Positions 23,179 through 31,159 of a stretch of DNA of 33,170 bases are shown here, in pieces. The first letter of the stretch is position 1; each line of letters begins with the position of its first letter. The notes under the pieces are model-generated. The model did not search any database and was not told the DNA's origin. It saw nothing but the letters and a program-made list of their open reading frames with translations. The stretch is from Paenibacillus phocaeensis (GTDB taxonomy: Bacteria; Bacillota; Bacilli; Paenibacillales; Paenibacillaceae): positions 127,950-161,119 of the forward strand of contig NZ_FCOQ01000031.1 of NCBI RefSeq assembly GCF_900021165.1, written 5' to 3'. Position numbers and translations under genes: made by a program.

Positions 23179-23262
23179 GATAAGGAGTGGGGCAACGCTA
23201 GGAAATGTTCCTACGATCGCTGTTGCTCGCAATCATTTCCCGCTTTTGCCCTGCTCCTTATC
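23179..23262. repeat. Imperfect 84-bp inverted repeat
   Basis: The arms (23179-23207 and 23234-23262) match at 22 of 29 positions: GATAAGGAG, GGGCAA and GGAAATG are conserved in each arm. The centre holds CGATCG and further small pairings. It lies between the small membrane protein gene and the icd terminator. It looks like a REP/MITE-type element or a large structured RNA, and no second copy was seen in the window. Confidence 0.55.
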
Positions 23263-23267
23263 GCGCC

Positions 23268-23300
23268 AAAAAAAGCCTCCCTAACGAAACGCTAGGGAGG
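23268..23300 (-). terminator. Terminator of icd
   Basis: CCTCCCTA (23300-23293 on the minus strand) pairs with TAGGGAGG (23283-23276), followed by CTTTTTTT. It starts about 45 bases after the icd stop codon. Confidence 0.88.
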
Positions 23301-23345
23301 GTGTACAGAAACGGAGGTTGCCTATGAAAAGGTTAGAATTAGCGA

Positions 23346-24641
23346 TTACATGTTCTTGATGACATGATCGGCGAACTCGGAGCATTTCACTTCCGTTGCG
23401 CCATCCATCAGACGAGCGAAGTCGTATGTGACCGTCTTGTTGTTAATCGAGGTCTCCAAACCTTTATAGATCAGGTCCGCCGCTTCTTGCCAGCCCAGAT
23501 GCTCCAGCATCATAACGCCGGACAAAATCACGGAACCCGGATTCACCACGTCGAGGTCGGCATACTTCGGAGCCGTACCGTGTGTTGCTTCGAAGATCGC
23601 ATGCCCGGTCACGTAGTTGATGTTGGCGCCCGGCGCGATGCCGATGCCCCCAACTTGCGCTGCCAAAGCGTCGGACAAGTAGTCGCCGTTCAGGTTCAGC
23701 GTAGCGATGACGTCGAAGTCCGTTGGCCGCGTCAACACTTGCTGCAGCGCGATATCGGCGATCGCGTCCTTAATGATGATTTTGCCTTCGGCTTCCGCCG
23801 CTTTCTGTGCCTGGTTGGCTGCATCCGCACCGGATTGTTCCTTGATCCGGTCGTATTCGGCCCAAGTGAACACCTTATCGCCGAATTCTGCTTCCGCAAC
23901 CTCATAACCCCAGTTTTTGAACGCGCCTTCGGTAAATTTCATGATATTGCCTTTATGCACCAGCGTAACGCTCTTGCGGCCATGCTTGATCGCATATTCG
24001 ACCGCCGCGCGCACGAGGCGTTTCGATCCTTCTTCCGATACCGGCTTAATGCCGATGCCGGACGTTTCCGGGAAGCGGATTTTCTTGACGCCCATTTCGT
24101 TCTGCAGGAAGGACAGCACCTTCTTCACTTCCTCGGAGCCTTCCTTATATTCGATGCCGGCATAAATGTCCTCGGTATTCTCGCGGAAAATCACCATATC
24201 CACAAGTTCCGGACGTTTCACCGGAGAAGGCACGCCTTGGAAATAGCGGACCGGACGAAGGCAGACATACAGGTCCAGCTCTTGACGAAGCGCTACGTTC
24301 AGCGAACGGATGCCGCCGCCGATCGGCGTGGTCAACGGTCCCTTAATGGCCACAATATATTCGCGGATAGCCGTCAGCGTATCGGCTGGCAGCCACTCCC
24401 CGTATGTATTGAAGGCCTTCTCGCCGGCGAACACTTCATACCAGGCGATTTGCTTCTCGCCGCCGTAGGCTTTCTCCACGGCGGCGTCCAATACCCGTTT
24501 CGATGCTTTCCAAATATCGCGGCCGGTACCATCGCCTTCGATAAAAGGAATGACAGGGTGGTTAGGCACCTGAAGCTTCCCGTCTTGAATCGTAATTTTG
24601 TCACCTTCCGTTGGAAGAGCGAACTTCTCGAGTTTCAACAT
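23346..24641 (-). CDS. icd: NADP-type isocitrate dehydrogenase
   Basis: This 431-residue TCA-cycle enzyme oxidatively decarboxylates isocitrate to 2-oxoglutarate. Substrate-binding residues are visible in GGGIRSLNVALRQELDLYVCLRPVR (Ser113, Asn115, Arg119, Arg129), followed by FRENTEDIYAGIEY. GNIMKFTEGAFKNWGYE and the late GTAPKYADLDVVNPGSVILS adenine-binding region are also typical of the homodimeric bacterial type. The frame can begin at a TTG at 24662, but that codon lies in the ribosome binding site; the ATG at 24641 has AAGGAGG upstream and is preferred. It is downstream of citZ by 86 bases, probably in one operon; mdh, which follows icd in B. subtilis, is absent. Confidence 0.96.
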   Translation of the reverse strand: MLKLEKFALPTEGDKITIQDGKLQVPNHPVIPFIEGDGTGRDIWKASKRVLDAAVEKAYGGEKQIAWYEVFAGEKAFNTYGEWLPADTLTAIREYIVAIKGPLTTPIGGGIRSLNVALRQELDLYVCLRPVRYFQGVPSPVKRPELVDMVIFRENTEDIYAGIEYKEGSEEVKKVLSFLQNEMGVKKIRFPETSGIGIKPVSEEGSKRLVRAAVEYAIKHGRKSVTLVHKGNIMKFTEGAFKNWGYEVAEAEFGDKVFTWAEYDRIKEQSGADAANQAQKAAEAEGKIIIKDAIADIALQQVLTRPTDFDVIATLNLNGDYLSDALAAQVGGIGIAPGANINYVTGHAIFEATHGTAPKYADLDVVNPGSVILSGVMMLEHLGWQEAADLIYKGLETSINNKTVTYDFARLMDGATEVKCSEFADHVIKNM

Positions 24642-24727
24642 GTTTACGGTTTCCTCCTTCAATCTGTTTGCTACATCTCACGGTCTCCATTTTACCACAA
24701 TGTTCCTTGGAGCTCCCGCAGGGCTGC

Positions 24728-25840
24728 TTATCTTAATTCGATAGGAATGTACTTCTGATTCGTGACGCCCGTATATTCCGCACGCGGACGGATCAAGCGG
24801 TTATCCTCCAGCTGTTCCAGAATATGCGCCGTCCATCCGGACAACCGGCTGATGGCAAAAATCGGCGTAAACAAATCCCGCGGAATGCCCAGCATCGTAT
24901 AGACCGAAGCGGAATAAAAGTCCACGTTGGGCTTCAGCCCTTTCTGACCGGTGACGAGCTGCTCCACTTTGACGGAAATATCGTACAAGGTGGAATCGCC
25001 CTTCAGAATGCTCAACTGACGCGACATATTCTGCAGATGTTTGGCGCGCGGATCGCCGTTCTTGTATACGCGGTGGCCGAAGCCCATGATTTTCTCCTTG
25101 TTCGCCAGCTTCTTCTGAATATACGGTTCCGCTTGCTCCAGCGTGCCGATCTCGGCCAGCATATTCATCACCGCTTCATTAGCACCGCCGTGCAGCGGCC
25201 CCTTCAAGGTCCCAATCGCGGAGGTGACTCCGGAGTAAATATCGGACAACGTCGCAATCGTTACGCGCGCGGAGAACGTCGAGGCGTTCAGCTCATGGTC
25301 GGCGTGCAGCACCAGCGCCTGATCCAAAGCGCGGATCGCGATCGGATCCGGTTCCTCGCCGGTCAGCATATACAAGAAATTGTGCGCGACCGATACGTCC
25401 TTAAGCGGAGCGACCGGTTCCTTGCCCTCCCGAATGCGGGCAAATGCGGCAATCAGGGTAGGGATCTGGGTTTGAAGCTTAATCGCCTTCAATTGGTTGC
25501 TTTCACGGGAGTTGTCATTGGCGTTCTCATCATACAAAGCAAGAGCCGATACGGCAGTACGAAGCACTGCCATCGTGTTGGCAGTCGACGGATACAGCTT
25601 CATCTGTTCAAGGACCGCTCCAGGAACCGCGGCGTAATCGCTCAATTGCCGCTGCAACTTCTCCAGCTCAGCTTGATTGGGCAATCTGCCGTACCATAAC
25701 AAGTAAGCCGTTTCTTCAAAACTCGCACGTTCCGCCAATTCGTCGATATTAATTCCACGATAGGCGAGCACGCCATCATGAATGGAGCTGATCGAAGAGG
25801 TTGCCGCAACAATGCCTTCCAGGCCTTTCGTAGCTGTCAT
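24728..25840 (-). CDS. citZ: Citrate synthase
   Basis: This 370-residue enzyme condenses acetyl-CoA with oxaloacetate. Catalytic residues by analogy with the family are His217 (PLHGGAN), His256 (GFGHRVYKNGDPRA) and Asp307 (NVDFYSA). LHADHELNASTFSAR (179-192) and the C-terminal TAHILEQLEDNRLIRPRAEYTG are typical of the Gram-positive dimeric type. I assign citZ from its place before icd; 2-methylcitrate synthases share the fold. The ATG at 25840 has an AAAGGAGA site. A putative CcpA cre site lies 225-240 bases upstream, fitting carbon catabolite control. Confidence 0.93.
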   Translation of the reverse strand: MTATKGLEGIVAATSSISSIHDGVLAYRGINIDELAERASFEETAYLLWYGRLPNQAELEKLQRQLSDYAAVPGAVLEQMKLYPSTANTMAVLRTAVSALALYDENANDNSRESNQLKAIKLQTQIPTLIAAFARIREGKEPVAPLKDVSVAHNFLYMLTGEEPDPIAIRALDQALVLHADHELNASTFSARVTIATLSDIYSGVTSAIGTLKGPLHGGANEAVMNMLAEIGTLEQAEPYIQKKLANKEKIMGFGHRVYKNGDPRAKHLQNMSRQLSILKGDSTLYDISVKVEQLVTGQKGLKPNVDFYSASVYTMLGIPRDLFTPIFAISRLSGWTAHILEQLEDNRLIRPRAEYTGVTNQKYIPIELR

Positions 25841-26192
25841 GAACCATCTCTCCTTTGTTAACATTTTGTGAGCAAACAAGCCCCTGAAAACATTTTCAAA
25901 ATTGAAAGTTTTAAATTTTCGAAGTTAGCCAACAAGTGGCCTAGCATTGCAGAAACATAGCCCCACCGCTTACTTCTTCATCATACTGGATTTCCGAAAA
26001 CATGGGAACCGCTTCAGCACGACCGGGTACATTAAATGATTTTATCACAACTATAAAGAAATTTTGTAAACGATTGCAGTTGTGCAATGAATTATATCAC
26101 ATAAATCAAAAAATGCACGGGGCGGAATACTCGCGCCGGACAAATAATAGAGTAGAACTAGGACATGTTACTTAGTAAAAGGAGAATGCCAC
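25841..26192. other. 352-bp divergent intergenic region, citZ / ytvI
   Basis: No gene is seen here. It holds the two divergent ribosome binding sites, a cre-like site at 26065-26078, and AT-rich tracts near 25890-25920 and 26035-26115. TTAT-N7-ATAA occurs near 26043-26057, which is not the CcpC pattern. No exact transcription starts could be assigned. Confidence 0.6.
26065..26078. promoter_or_regulatory. Putative CcpA cre site upstream of citZ
   Basis: TGTAAACGATTGCA matches the cre consensus TGWAANCGNTNWCA at 13 of 14 positions. Its complement contains TTTACA, which could act as a -35 for citZ, so binding would block transcription. citZ is under CcpA control in B. subtilis. Confidence 0.55.
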
Positions 26193-27311
26193 ATGGATCA
26201 CGTGATCGTCAAGCGCATGCTGCGGGGCAGCTGGATATGCGTCGTCCTTATCGGCTCCATTCTGGCGATCTTCTGGCTGCTCCCGCTCGTCTATCCGTTT
26301 CTGATCGCCTGGCTGATCTCCTACGCGATGAATCCGTTTGTCCTTTGGCTCCAGAAGAGCCTGCGAGCGCCAAAATGGCTGGCCGTGACGCTCTCGCTGT
26401 TCATTTATTTTGGAAGTGCGGGAATCATCGTGTCCGCAGCGTTAACGCGTCTTGTCAAGGAGCTGATCCATTTAGCCGAATCCTTTGATCTCAGGATCGC
26501 CGAATGGAGAAATCTGTTTGTCTCGTGGACGCAAAGCGAGGGCATTCAATCGATCATTACCGAAATCAACCGATTTATCGCCGATAACCCCGGTTACGAG
26601 AATACGATTCACAAAAATATCGATAATACCGCTGAGAAGGTAGGCTCGTTTGTCTCGCACCTGGTTAATAACGTGCTGGAAACCATCGTTACTTTACTCT
26701 CCTCCCTCCCTAACTTAGGCGTTATTCTCGGCGTGATCCTGCTGGCGACCTTCTTTATCAGCAATCATTGGGAACGGGATATGCGGTTCTTGGCTGCCTC
26801 CATCCCCGCTCCGTTTCGCAAGACGGTCGGCGCGATTTGGCGCGACCTGCAACGGGCGTTGTCCGGTTATCTGCGTGCGCAGTTCATCATGATCTCGATC
26901 ACTGCGTTTATCGTCCTGCTGGGATTATTAATTTTAGGTGTCGATTCCGCCTTTACTTATGCACTGCTGATCGGACTCGTCGATTTATTGCCCTATTTAG
27001 GGGTGGGTACCGTGATGATTCCCTGGCTGATCTATGCGTTCGCCACCGGCGACGTCACCTTGGGGATCGGGCTCGCCGTATTGTACGGCGTGATCCTGCT
27101 GGCTCGCCAACTGATTGAACCTAAAGTCCTAGCCAGCAGCGTAGGGCTGGATCCCTTGCCCACCTTGATCGCCATGTTCGTGGGTCTCAAGCTGTTTGGC
27201 GTGTTAGGGCTGATTATCGGTCCGGTCACGCTGGTTATCCTGGGCGCGGCTGTCCGCGCCGGGGTTGTCCGCGATTTGCGGAACTATATCCTGCATGGTC
27301 GATTGAGATAA
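26193..27311 (+). CDS. ytvI: YtvI-like AI-2E family membrane protein (sporulation)
   Basis: This 372-residue protein has about seven or eight hydrophobic segments and the AI-2E exporter family layout: an N-terminal pair of spans (about 10-35, 60-85), a long extracytoplasmic amphipathic stretch (about 90-160), then spans from about 155 onward. Family signatures include ISITAFIVLLGLLILGV, the LIGLVDLLPYLGVGTVMIPW region, and the ending GVLGLIIGPVTLVILGA. The position next to fxsA and citZ matches B. subtilis ytvI, described as a sporulation membrane protein. The ATG at 26193 has an AAAAGGAGA site. The function is not established; AI-2 export is unproven for this branch. Confidence 0.85.
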   Translation: MDHVIVKRMLRGSWICVVLIGSILAIFWLLPLVYPFLIAWLISYAMNPFVLWLQKSLRAPKWLAVTLSLFIYFGSAGIIVSAALTRLVKELIHLAESFDLRIAEWRNLFVSWTQSEGIQSIITEINRFIADNPGYENTIHKNIDNTAEKVGSFVSHLVNNVLETIVTLLSSLPNLGVILGVILLATFFISNHWERDMRFLAASIPAPFRKTVGAIWRDLQRALSGYLRAQFIMISITAFIVLLGLLILGVDSAFTYALLIGLVDLLPYLGVGTVMIPWLIYAFATGDVTLGIGLAVLYGVILLARQLIEPKVLASSVGLDPLPTLIAMFVGLKLFGVLGLIIGPVTLVILGAAVRAGVVRDLRNYILHGRLR

Positions 27312-27326
27312 ATGCGGTTTAATTTG

Positions 27327-27365
27327 AAAAAAGGGCATCCCGCCTTTCGAGACGAGATGCCTTTC
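27327..27365. terminator. Bidirectional terminator between ytvI and fxsA
   Basis: GGCATC and GATGCC arms with partial inner pairing have A-rich flank at 27327-27332 (TTTTTT on the minus strand) and CTTTCTT on the plus strand. It lies between convergent genes. Confidence 0.75.
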
Positions 27366-27385
27366 TTGATAAGTTCGGACGGCGT

Positions 27386-27778
27386 TTACCGACGAAAGTA
27401 CGTGATCGTCCCGTCCTTCATCTTCTTGCTGACCCATTTCAAAAGCGGGATCCGATACAACACGCGCGTCAGCGGGAACACCATCGTAAATCCGATGATA
27501 TCGGTGATGAAGCCCGGGATCAGCAGCAGCATCCCGCCGGCAAACACGCATAGTCCATCCAGGACCATGCGTCCCGGAATTTGTCCGCCGCTCATTTGGG
27601 CTTTGGCATCCGCCAGCACCTTGCGGCCTTCAAATTGCATCATCAACCCGCCGATGACCGAGGTCGCCAGCGTCAGAAAGATCGTTTTGCCGACTCCCAG
27701 CCGTTCGCCGACATACATATACCCCCAAAACTCTACGATCGGAATCAACACGATGAGAGCGGCTATCCATTTACGCAT
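27386..27778 (-). CDS. fxsA: FxsA family membrane protein
   Basis: This 130-residue protein is of the FxsA family, named for the E. coli protein whose overexpression counters F-plasmid exclusion of phage T7. Its normal role is unknown. Visible signatures are LIVLIPIVEFWGYMYVGERLGVGKT at the start, the second hydrophobic stretch (LTLATSVIGGLMM) and the conserved GRMVLDGLCVFAGGMLLLIPGFITDIIGF. It ends with a basic cytoplasmic tail. The ATG has an AAAGGAG site about 8 bases upstream. It lies between ytvI and a thioesterase gene, in the same relative order as in B. subtilis. Confidence 0.9.
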   Translation of the reverse strand: MRKWIAALIVLIPIVEFWGYMYVGERLGVGKTIFLTLATSVIGGLMMQFEGRKVLADAKAQMSGGQIPGRMVLDGLCVFAGGMLLLIPGFITDIIGFTMVFPLTRVLYRIPLLKWVSKKMKDGTITYFRR

Positions 27779-27842
27779 ATCAGGACTCCTTTATCCATTC
27801 CTGTACTTGTATTTTACCGCCTCTGCGCCGGATTAGCAAAAT

Positions 27843-28262
27843 TTACGGTTTTCGGGCTATCTCCAGCGCCGCATACCATTCCGGGAACACCTTCTTGAAC
27901 TGCACTGGCTTGAAGTCCTCGCGGCGAACAACATAATGGGAGGAAGAACCTTCTACGCACAACGTGCCTTCCCCATTGAACACCTCGTATCCGTAGGCCG
28001 TTTTGACCCCGCTGTTCTCGATCACCCGCGTCTTCAGCAGCACGGTTTCACCGTAACGGATGCCGCGTTTGTACTCTACCTTCATTTCGTGGACCGGCGA
28101 GATATAACCCGCCCGCTCCATCTCCAGATAATCGAAGCCCAGATTTCGGCTCAACTGCAGCCTTCCCAGCTCAAACCACTCCAGATAATGAGCGTGGTAA
28201 ATAATCCCCATCATATCGAATTCCGAATATTTCGGCTCAATGGCCACTTCGCATACGTACAC
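27843..28262 (-). CDS. YbgC/FadM-type acyl-CoA thioesterase (hotdog fold)
   Basis: This 139-residue hotdog-fold protein should hydrolyse acyl-CoA thioesters. The active-site signature is EPKYSEFDMMGIIYHAHYLEWFELGR; the likely catalytic Asp16 is followed by Gly and the His/Tyr helix as in 4-hydroxybenzoyl-CoA thioesterases. Later parts (YKRGIRYGETVLLKTRV, GEGTLCVEGSSSHYVV) fit the family. The start is GTG at 28262-28260 with an AAAGGAG site about 8 bases upstream. The chain length it prefers is unknown. It follows the pyk terminator, and fxsA begins 64 bases after its stop, so the two may be co-transcribed. Confidence 0.88.
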   Translation of the reverse strand: MYVCEVAIEPKYSEFDMMGIIYHAHYLEWFELGRLQLSRNLGFDYLEMERAGYISPVHEMKVEYKRGIRYGETVLLKTRVIENSGVKTAYGYEVFNGEGTLCVEGSSSHYVVRREDFKPVQFKKVFPEWYAALEIARKP

Positions 28263-28323
28263 GTGCTCCGCTCCTTTCCGGATATTCCTTTATTTTATCG
28301 TAAGGCTTCATTCAATTGGAGGC

Positions 28324-28357
28324 AAAAAAAGCAATGGTCCCGACCGGGCCCCATTGC
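28324..28357 (-). terminator. Terminator of pyk
   Basis: GCAATGG (28357-28351 on the minus strand) pairs with CCATTGC (28337-28331), with further GGTC/GACC-like pairing in the loop, and seven T residues follow (28330-28324). Confidence 0.9.
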
Positions 28358-28398
28358 CTTTTTGTGTAACTGATCACGGATCTATATGAGCCTTGCGA

Positions 28399-29820
28399 CT
28401 ACTTGCGAATTTGACCGATCTTCACCAGGTTGGTCGAACCGGAACGGCCGAGAGGGACCCCTGCCGTAATCACGACAAGATCGCCTTCCTTCACCAGCCC
28501 GGAATCCAGGCCACCCTTCATCGCCTTGTCGAACATTTCGTCCGTCGTGCTGGCCGTAGCGCCTTTCACCGGCGTAACGCCCCAGTTCAGAGCCAGACGG
28601 CGCAAAGTTTGGTCTTCGGTTGTCACGGCGATGATCGGCGCTTTCGGACGGTATTTGGACACCATCCGAGCCGTATAACCGGTTTCCGTCGAAGTAATGA
28701 TCGCTTTCGCATTCAGCTCCAGCGCCGAGTTGGCCACCGCTTGGCTGATCGCTTCGGTTACGGTCGTTTGTTGCGCGTTGCTTTGCTTCACGAAGATTTC
28801 GCGGTATTCCAAAGCGGATTCCGCTTTCTCTGCGATGCGGGACATCGTCAGAACCGATTCCACCGGATATTTCCCGGCAGCCGTTTCGCCGGAGAGCATG
28901 ATCGCATCCGTACCGTCGAAGATCGCGTTCGCTACGTCACTCGCTTCTGCACGGGTCGGTCTAGGGTTGCGCTGCATGGAATCGAGCATTTGCGTTGCCG
29001 TAATAACCGGTTTGCCAACGCGGTTACATTTCTCGATCATCTTCTTCTGTACGAGCGGCACGTCTTCCGCAGGAATTTCTACACCGAGGTCGCCGCGGGC
29101 AACCATCAGGCCGTCGGAGACTTCCAGGATTTCATCCAGGTTGTCCACGCCTTGCTGGTTCTCGATTTTAGAAATAATTTGGATATGAGTTGCGTTGTGT
29201 TGCTCCAGCAATTGACGAATTTCAAGCACGTCGCTCGCTTTACGAACGAAGGAAGCCGCAATAAAATCGATGCCTTGCTCGATCCCGAACTTGATGTCGT
29301 TAGCGTCTTTCTCGGTGATGCCTGGCAGGGAAATATTTACGCCGGGTACGTTAACGCCTTTTTTGCTCTTAATGGTACCGCCATTGACGATGCGGCATTT
29401 GATTTCCGTACCTTGAATCTCAACGACCGTCAAACCGATCAGACCGTCGTCAATCAGAATCGTCGAACCGACTTCCACATCTCCGGGAAGCTCTTTGTAC
29501 GTAATGGAGATCCGTCCCTTGTCGCCGAGAATTTCTTCGGTCGTCAAGGTCAGGAACTCGTCCTGTACCAGCTCGATCGGCTCTTCTTTCAACTTGCCGG
29601 TACGGATTTCAGGACCTTTGGTGTCCAACAGTATGGCGATTGATTTCCCCAGCTCCGCGCTCGCTTGACGGATCGTCTTGATCCGGTTGCCATGCTCCTC
29701 GAAATCCCCGTGGGAGAAGTTCAGGCGAGCGACGTTCATTCCGGCCATCATCAGCTTCTTGATGTTCTCTAACGATTCACTAGAAGGACCGATAGTACAT
29801 ACGATTTTTGTTTTGCGCAT
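28399..29820 (-). CDS. pyk: Pyruvate kinase (short form)
   Basis: This 473-residue glycolytic enzyme transfers phosphate from phosphoenolpyruvate to ADP. It begins MRKTKIVCTIGPSS, with ATP/PEP-binding Arg32, Asn34 and Ser36 (ARLNFSHGD). Catalytic Lys218 and metal-ligand Glu220 lie in IISKIENQQG, and GDLGVEIP (243-250) and VITATQML (272-279) complete the site. The C-terminal allosteric domain runs from about 350. The B. subtilis enzyme is about 110 residues longer because of an extra PEP-utiliser-like domain; that is absent here. The ATG has a GGAGG site 8 bases upstream. pfkA, which precedes pyk in B. subtilis, is not present. Confidence 0.96.
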   Translation of the reverse strand: MRKTKIVCTIGPSSESLENIKKLMMAGMNVARLNFSHGDFEEHGNRIKTIRQASAELGKSIAILLDTKGPEIRTGKLKEEPIELVQDEFLTLTTEEILGDKGRISITYKELPGDVEVGSTILIDDGLIGLTVVEIQGTEIKCRIVNGGTIKSKKGVNVPGVNISLPGITEKDANDIKFGIEQGIDFIAASFVRKASDVLEIRQLLEQHNATHIQIISKIENQQGVDNLDEILEVSDGLMVARGDLGVEIPAEDVPLVQKKMIEKCNRVGKPVITATQMLDSMQRNPRPTRAEASDVANAIFDGTDAIMLSGETAAGKYPVESVLTMSRIAEKAESALEYREIFVKQSNAQQTTVTEAISQAVANSALELNAKAIITSTETGYTARMVSKYRPKAPIIAVTTEDQTLRRLALNWGVTPVKGATASTTDEMFDKAMKGGLDSGLVKEGDLVVITAGVPLGRSGSTNLVKIGQIRK

Positions 29821-30011
29821 TTGGGTTTCCTCCGTTTAAAATAGTTCTCTCTATATAATCTTTTCCAACAACTAAATTTACTATAGTTTTGTCGATTTGT
29901 ATAGGAAGTTTATCATATTGTAACGAATATGCCTTCAATGCATGCGTAGTAAACCGTTCTACCACGCCCATTTCAGGCGCCTAAATTTCCAGTATTCCCC
30001 GGACACAGCGA

Positions 30012-30058
30012 AAATAACCTTGCCGCAGGTCCCGGTGGGCTCCCCGTAAGGTTATCGC
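30012..30058 (-). terminator. Terminator of accD-accA
   Basis: ATAACCTT (30055-30048 on the minus strand) pairs with AAGGTTAT (30021-30014); a short T-rich tail (TTTTCG) follows. The loop is long and GC-rich, allowing inner pairing. It is weaker than the other terminators in the window. Confidence 0.7.
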
Positions 30059-30067
30059 TTTGGAGCT

Positions 30068-31159
30068 TTAACTTTGCTCGGCGGTCTGAGTCTCTGCAGC
30101 CGCAGCCGATTCGTCCGACGCGTCCGAAGGCGTCTCGTCCTCGATTCTTCCGGCAACTTCAGCCATGCCTTCCGCTGCTGTCGGCGCTGGCGCCGCCGCC
30201 TTGCCGGCCACCTGAAACTCACCGATCTTGCGGAATTTCCGGTACCGGTCTTCCACCAGCTCATCCGGATGCAGGTTGGACAACTCCTCCAAATGACGGA
30301 GCAGCGAATCTTTGATCGCTTCCGCTGTCGATTCGTAATCCCGGTGCGCGCCGCCGCGCGGCTCGGGAACGATCTCTTCGATGACGCCCATCTCCAAGAG
30401 ATCCTGAGCCGTAATCTTCATCGCTTCCGCCGCTTGATCGGCCTTGGAGGCATCCTTCCAGAGGATGGAGGCGGCTCCATTGGGCGAAATGACCGAATAG
30501 ATAGCGTTCTCCAGCATCAACACGCGGTTCCCGACGCCAAGCGCAAGCGCGCCGCCGCTTCCGCCTTCGCCAAGAACCACGCAAACTACGGGAACCCGCA
30601 GCATCGACATATCCCTCAGATTCCGGGCAATCGCTTCCGACTGGCCGCGCTCCTCCGCCGTAATGCCCGGATAAGCGCCCTTCGTATCGATGAAGGTGAT
30701 GATCGGCCGCCGGAACTTGTCCGCCTGCTGCATCAGCCGCAGCGCTTTGCGGAAGCCTTCCGGATGCGCGCTGCCGAAGAAGCGGGCGATATTGTCCTTC
30801 GTATCCTTGCCCCGCTGCTGCCCAATGACCGTGACCGGCACGCCGCCAAGCTTGGCCAGTCCGCCAACGACTGCCAGGTCGTCGCCAAAAACCCGGTCCC
30901 CGTGGAGCTCGATGAAATCCTCGAAGATCAGGCCGATCATATCCAGGGACGTCGGACGCTGATGATGGCGGGCCAGATGCATCTTCTGCGAAGGAGAAAT
31001 GCTGCTGTAGATCTCTTCCTCCAACTGACGATAGCGTTCTTCCAAACGCGCGATTTCTTCCGTAAAATCGATCCCCTTCTCGCTGCCGAACTGCTCAAGC
31101 TCCGAAATCTTCTCGCGCAGCTTCACAAGAGGCGTCTCAAAAGGCAATTCGCCTGCCAT
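30068..31159 (-). CDS. accA: Acetyl-CoA carboxylase carboxyltransferase alpha subunit
   Basis: This 363-residue subunit pairs with AccD to transfer carboxyl from biotin to acetyl-CoA, the first committed step of fatty acid synthesis. Signatures are SPSQKMHLARHHQRPTSLDMI, GQQRGKDTKDN, NFGS-like FFGSAHPEGFRKALRLM, IDTKGAYPG (157-165) and GEGGSGGALALGVG (197-210). The conserved body ends near residue 317 (YRKFRKIGEF). A further 46 residues rich in Ala, Glu, Thr and Pro form a probably disordered tail, beyond the usual length of about 320. The ATG follows the accD stop with no gap, with GGGAGGAG inside the end of accD, so the two subunits are translationally coupled. Confidence 0.96.
   Translation of the reverse strand: MAGELPFETPLVKLREKISELEQFGSEKGIDFTEEIARLEERYRQLEEEIYSSISPSQKMHLARHHQRPTSLDMIGLIFEDFIELHGDRVFGDDLAVVGGLAKLGGVPVTVIGQQRGKDTKDNIARFFGSAHPEGFRKALRLMQQADKFRRPIITFIDTKGAYPGITAEERGQSEAIARNLRDMSMLRVPVVCVVLGEGGSGGALALGVGNRVLMLENAIYSVISPNGAASILWKDASKADQAAEAMKITAQDLLEMGVIEEIVPEPRGGAHRDYESTAEAIKDSLLRHLEELSNLHPDELVEDRYRKFRKIGEFQVAGKAAAPAPTAAEGMAEVAGRIEDETPSDASDESAAAAETQTAEQS

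Noticed and set aside
23364..24758. Plus-strand open frame of 464 codons
   Set aside because: It is antisense to icd, which is clearly genuine; no domain or ribosome binding site.
26043..26057. CcpC operator upstream of citZ
   Set aside because: The dyad reads TTAT-N7-ATAA, the reverse of the known ATAA-N7-TTAT pattern.
28393..29643. Plus-strand open frame of 416 codons
   Set aside because: It is antisense to pyk and has no recognisable protein features.
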